The notes under the pieces are model-generated. The model had not been told where the DNA came from. It made no database searches and saw only the letters and a list, made by a program, of their open reading frames with translations. From Apiotrichum sp. Y4204 (lineage: Eukaryota > Basidiomycota > Tremellomycetes > Trichosporonales > Trichosporonaceae), in contig JAMYHL010000001.1 of the NCBI GenBank assembly GCA_025531455.1, positions 1,116,001 through 1,180,000 on the forward strand: a stretch of 64,000 nt of DNA, read 5' to 3'. Made by a program: the position numbers and the translations under genes. Each line of letters begins with the position of its first letter. The stretch's first letter is position 1. Shown here piece by piece: positions 59,880 through 64,000 of the stretch.

Positions 59880-61467
59880 GATGGTGTCGAGGGTGGTGGA
59901 GTACAGGAACAAGAGTGATGCGGATGCGATGCGAGATCAGATGACGGAATCCGCTCGCGTGGGTGCCGACGAGGATTGGGGTGGCGAGGGCGAGGGCGGG
60001 TGCGTTGATGCTGATGCTGACGGCGAGGACGACCAGGCCTTTAGATGCTATACAATCGATATGGAGGAGAATACACACAGAGAGTGAGAAGAGGAGAGAG
60101 AGGGGGAGAGGGACGAGGACTTGCCGGGCCTATAGAGATGGAGCGAGATGAAGCGGTTGACGGACGGGTTGCCGAGATGGGAGCGCGGAGCGAGGAGTGA
60201 GTGGGTGTGTGGGTTTTGGGTTGCGCTTACAGCTCTACCTACACCTTGGGCTCTCTGGGTGTTGGACTTTTGGGATATAGGCCTAGGCCGTATCAGAACT
60301 CGCCGCAATCAGAGAATGACATCTTTGCTTTGCTCGGCTGGTGTGCTCTGTTCTGCGCTCGGGTCGTCGGTCTCATCTCATTACAATCGTCTATCATGGC
60401 TTGCTTGCTTGCTTGCTTGCTTGCTTTCACCCGCTCATCGCCCGCACATCATCCCTCGCCTTCCGGCCCCGGACAGCCCATTGCCGGCGCCAGTTGGCCC
60501 CTCCCAAATGACGCCTTTGTGCGCTTATGGCCCGGCTGCCGCGCTGCCTGGATGTAAACAAATTGCTTCCGTCTTCGCTTCGGCTATATCTTCCCCGTAC
60601 ACATTACACGAGAGAGGGCAGCCGGTCAAGCCAGCGAGCGTACGGCCGTAAGCCGGGGAGAAGGACGATTGCATGCACACACTACTGGGAGCTGCTGCTG
60701 ATTCCCGCTGATCCCCGCGCATCCCCCTGCTCATCCCCCCTGCTCATCCCCCTTGTTTATCCTCCCTCCTGCCTATCACGCAGCCGATCTTTCGGACAAG
60801 CAAGAAGTGGTACCTGTGGGGCAACCTCCGACGCACATCAAGCAGGATCAGTTCTGATAATATGTGGGCGGTCTGCCCCGCTGTACGCAAAAAAGCAGAT
60901 GACCTATGACTCCACCCCATCATCATTCTCGGCATCAGCTCGTCCCCGTGCCCCCCTGCCCCGTGGTGGCCCTCCACTCGTGCATTGCGCGAGATATTGA
61001 GAGACGTCATGCCCCACTCCCTCAGCCAACAGCCGCGGGCCGCGGTCTCCACACCGAGGTAGTCACCACCAGTGGAGCAACTGTGAGTGGAGGCGGCAAA
61101 GAGTGCGATAGCACTTCACTATCCGGCTCGCCTGGTCCACATCGCTCAGAATAGCAGGACCAGCCGTCGAGCAAAATGTAGCTTCGGTGGTGACTGCCGC
61201 AAACTCATCCCAGGCCGCGCCGGTTCAGTGTTCCATACCATGGCTGGGCCTGGTCGGAATGTTCAATTCCGACAACCGGTAGAGCTGCTAGCCCTTGTTG
61301 CCCAGCGTATCATCGAGAGTGCCTGCGCATGCAACTGTATTCCTCATATTACAGCTGCGCCGCTGCGCCGCTGCAATGATATCTGGTCACCACGAGACTT
61401 CAACGTGGCCCACATGCATACAACACTAGCAACACTGCTGCCTCAAATCCTCAGATCTACTCTATAG
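59880..61467. other. Intergenic region, ANT1 / CFD1
   Basis: 1.6 kb with the ANT1 promoter and the 3' flank of CFD1. It contains a (gctt)7 microsatellite at 60399-60426 and a short ctgctcatccccc duplication near 60728-60755. No exon is recognised. Confidence 0.55.
60399..60426. repeat. Tetranucleotide microsatellite (gctt)7
   Basis: Seven perfect gctt units, noncoding. Confidence 0.9.
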
Positions 61468-62561
61468 TCATTGCTGCTGCTCGAGCGCGGCCGTAATCTT
61501 CTCGCGGCGCTCCTCGATGCGACGCGTCACGTTGGCGGCAATCTCCGCCCAGACCTTGGACGAGGTCGTCGCGAGATAGCGTTCGAGCAAGGGAAAGTCG
61601 CCGCTCTCGGTGTCCTGTTTATCGCTGTCTCCAATCGAGGTGGTGGCCATTGCGGCGGCCACATCGGCACCGGGAATCTCGCCCTTGGAAACCGCGTCGA
61701 GCAGCTTCACGAGCTGTGTGTCGATTGGCACGCGTCCAAGGAAGGGGATACCCTCGCGCTGTGCGAGCGCCTCACCCCCGCCGCGCCCGAAGCAGTCCGA
61801 GATCTCGCCGCAGCACGGACACACGTATCCGGCCATGTTCTCCACGAACCCGAGCACGGGCAGCGCCAGTTTACGGGTAAAGCTGAGGCTCTTGAGCGTG
61901 TCGTTGAGTGCGGTTGTCTGCGGTGTCGAGACGAGGACCGCGGCCGGCGTCGTTGGGCGCGCAAGCGTCGGCGTGAATAGCGGGTGGAGATGGGTCAGCA
62001 GCGAAATGTGTTCGTCGCTCGTCCCCGGTGGCGTGTCGATTACGAGGTAGTCGAGGTCGCCCCAGCGCACCTCGCTAAGAAACTGGCGGATCATGCCGTC
62101 CTTCTTTGGTCCGCGCCACACGACGCTGTCGCCGCGGTTCGCGAGCAGGAACCCGATGCTCATCACGCCCAGCCGCCGCTCCCTGTCCACATAGACGGGC
62201 ACCCAGCCGGCAGAGGACTGATGGACTGTTGCCTCTGGGACATCAAGGCCGACCATGCGGGGTAGCGACGGGCCTGTCAGATCGAGGTCGAGCAGTCCCA
62301 CGCGTGTTGTTGGAGACTCATTTAGCAGTGAGAGCGCGAGCTGTACCGAGGAGGAGGATTTTCCGACGCCGCCTGAAGTGAGCATGCGCTTGAGCGGTTG
62401 ACAGCGGTGGCAAGAAGCGGACAGACATCGGTAGAGAAGCTTGACATGTATCTCCCGGCCTCAGCCCCGGCGCTTTACTCACCCTTTCCAGAAAGCACGA
62501 TTACAATGTTCTTCACAGACGCGAGGCGCTGCGACACGGGCGTCTCCAGCGCGTCGGACAT
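61468..62561 (-). CDS. CFD1: Cytosolic Fe-S cluster assembly ATPase Cfd1 (NUBP2)
   Basis: P-loop scaffold that, with Nbp35, builds 4Fe-4S clusters for cytosolic and nuclear proteins. Two exons in transcript order: 62483-62561 and 61468-62372; 327 residues. The Walker A site (LSGKGGVGKSS) is split by the 110-nt intron. Further motifs are [14 protein letters not shown] (switch I), [15 protein letters not shown] (Walker B region) and the Cys pair YVCPCCGE that holds the bridging cluster. There is no N-terminal ferredoxin-like CX13CX2CX5C, which makes this Cfd1 and not Nbp35. A C-terminal extension (about 45 residues, ending [11 protein letters not shown]) goes beyond the usual fold. It is divergent from the Zn2Cys6 factor. 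Confidence 0.94.
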
Positions 62562-63065
62562 GGTGGGATTTTTGGGGAAGTGGGAATGGGTAGATAGCGA
62601 TAGAATAGATGGCAACTTCCGTCATCGAGCCATCGACGATGGTCGTCTGGTCATTGACTTTGACCGCCACCGAGCAGCCCGTCGATCGATTTCTTAATCA
62701 GCATTCCAGGATATTCAATATCAACCGTCCTTTTCTCTATTCAGTCCCCTACTTTACACGGTCTACCTGCCGATCAACATCAATCCGGTCTCCAAGTCGA
62801 CGGCCAGCGCACTCCATGCCCGTGTCTTGATGAACGGAGTTTGCCCTCGGCTCCCCGTCATTCCGCCCATTCTCACCATCAGCCCATCCAACAACAACAA
62901 CATATTGCGTGGCATCCATCCGTCCCATCGCGTCACAGAGGCCCCGCACAACACAGGTGATTAACCATCCCACGCGTCTCGTTACGGGACAGACTTTTTT
63001 TTTTTTCCCGCTATCCGCTCCCCCCTTATCTTTAAACCCTCCCTCTTCGGTTTGGCCCTGTAATC
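62562..63065. promoter_or_regulatory. Divergent promoter, CFD1 / Zn2Cys6 factor
   Basis: 504 bp between divergent starts, with a run of T near 62994-63006 and a C/T-rich leader before 63066. No specific site is named. Confidence 0.5.
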
Positions 63066-64000
63066 ATGGCAACTACCGAGGACAACATATATGACGAGCC
63101 GCCGACGACGGACACGGCGAGCGCCGCGCTCACGACACTCTTTGAGAGCGGGCCAGAGTACTCTGGCCTAGACATCCCGATTGATCCCTCCCTTGATGCG
63201 ACCGCCGGCAGCGGGGGTGGCGATGCCGCCGCCGCAACTCTCGAGGCCGCTGCCGAGGCTCCACCATCCGCGGAAGGGAGCCCGGCGGGTTCCAAGGCCG
63301 CGACGCCTCCTGCCGCCGGTGACGGAGCCGATGCGAACAACAATGATCCCGCGCAGGCCGGATCGAAGCGCAAGGCGACGTCGCGCATCAACATGCTCCC
63401 CCGTGGCGGTGCGTGCGAGTTCTGCAAGCGCCGCAAGCTCAAGTGTACCGCCGAACAGCCGCAGTGCGCCGCGTGCGCGCGGACCGGCCGCGAATGCGTG
63501 TACTCGCAGAAACAGCAGCGCAGCCGCGTGCGCGTCCTCGAGGACAAGTTGCTAGAGCTCGAGCGCCGACTCGACCAGGAGCGCCAGGCGAACGCGACAC
63601 ACGACAGCGCAAGCAGCGGGACGGACCCCAGCCCGACAAGCCACAATCTCCCGCCCGGGCCGCTCAACCTAGGATGGGTGAACAATGCCCCCGGCGTCCC
63701 GACGGTACCGAACGACATTGCGACTATGAGCGCTACGCACCCCCCGACATTGCAGTTTGTGGGAACCGACCCGCTACACGCGTCCACGGGAGTCGAGCTG
63801 TTCCTCGGCCTCGAGACGGACGCGTTCACGCTTGCTAATGTTTCTTCTGTTCCGAAGAATCGCGAGCCGGACCTCATGACCCTCGCGGACGCTGCGGCAG
63901 GCGATGCCAATGGTATCACGTCGTGGCCGTGGGAGGGCATGTCGCCTGCCGCTGTTGTGGCCGAGATGGCCAAGGCTGTCGTGGAGAACCACAAGGGCAT
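63066..64000 (+). CDS. Zn2Cys6 (GAL4-type) transcription factor, 3' part off the window
   Basis: DNA-binding regulator of unknown target genes. 311 full codons lie in the window, with no intron needed so far and the frame open at the right edge. Residues 1-100 are acidic, then Ala/Pro-rich and disordered. The binuclear zinc cluster uses C117, C120, C127, C134, C137 and C144 in C-x2-C-x6-C-x6-C-x2-C-x6-C spacing, preceded by a basic stretch (GSKRKATSR). A heptad segment right after it (RVRVLEDKLLELERRLDQE) is a dimerisation coil. The C-terminal part seen (LFLGLETDAFT, WPWEGMSP) would lead into a fungal-specific transcription factor domain, which cannot be confirmed here. Confidence 0.9.
   Translation, partial: MATTEDNIYDEPPTTDTASAALTTLFESGPEYSGLDIPIDPSLDATAGSGGGDAAAATLEAAAEAPPSAEGSPAGSKAATPPAAGDGADANNNDPAQAGSKRKATSRINMLPRGGACEFCKRRKLKCTAEQPQCAACARTGRECVYSQKQQRSRVRVLEDKLLELERRLDQERQANATHDSASSGTDPSPTSHNLPPGPLNLGWVNNAPGVPTVPNDIATMSATHPPTLQFVGTDPLHASTGVELFLGLETDAFTLANVSSVPKNREPDLMTLADAAAGDANGITSWPWEGMSPAAVVAEMAKAVVENHKG

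Overview
The window is nuclear DNA from a GC-rich basidiomycete yeast, most likely Tremellomycetes and probably near Trichosporonales. The reasons are short introns (36 to about 160 nt) with GTGAGT/GTAAGT donors and CTGAC/CTAAC branch points, strong preference for C or G at third codon positions, pyrimidine-rich leaders, and protein sequences that read as fungal housekeeping genes. I rebuilt 15 protein-coding genes by hand from splice signals and frame continuity, and found one tRNA gene. Species assignment is inference.

Left part (1 to 13.2 kb): the 3' part of mitochondrial citrate synthase (its first exon is off the window), the ribosome-maturation GTPase EFL1/RIA1, and, on the minus strand, a C2H2 zinc-finger transcription factor with an exceptionally long first intron. 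Its two fingers are of the Crz1/Ace2-like NHDLKRH / SRKDALRRH type.

Middle-left (13.2 to 30.5 kb): a 17-kb stretch with no gene I can defend. Its left end probably holds upstream sequence of the C2H2 gene, including two candidate exons that read as calcineurin-docking (PxIxIT-like) peptides. The rest lacks recognisable transposon, repeat-array or RNA-gene features.

Middle (30.5 to 45 kb): a dense gene block: a coiled-coil protein with a C2H2 finger at each end of the coil, cytosolic glutaminyl-tRNA synthetase (GLN4), histone chaperone ASF1 (with an ATG-only exon and a 6-nt microexon), tRNA dimethyltransferase TRM1, a small single-pass membrane protein, and splicing factor PRP6.

Right part (45 to 64 kb): an SLC35C2/YMD8-like nucleotide-sugar transporter family member, a tRNA-Leu(AAG) with a 10-nt intron, an arrestin-like protein with a Cys-rich tail, SRP19 (SEC65), the calcineurin catalytic subunit (CNA1), a peroxisomal adenine-nucleotide carrier (ANT1/PMP47), the cytosolic Fe-S scaffold ATPase CFD1, and the 5' part of a Zn2Cys6 transcription factor that runs off the window.

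Most genes are unrelated housekeeping functions placed side by side in divergent or convergent pairs. The one possible functional link is calcineurin (54.6 to 57.2 kb) with the C2H2 factor (10 to 13 kb), if that factor is the local Crz1 equivalent. The exon structures below come from reading splice sites and frames; none was checked against transcripts or databases.
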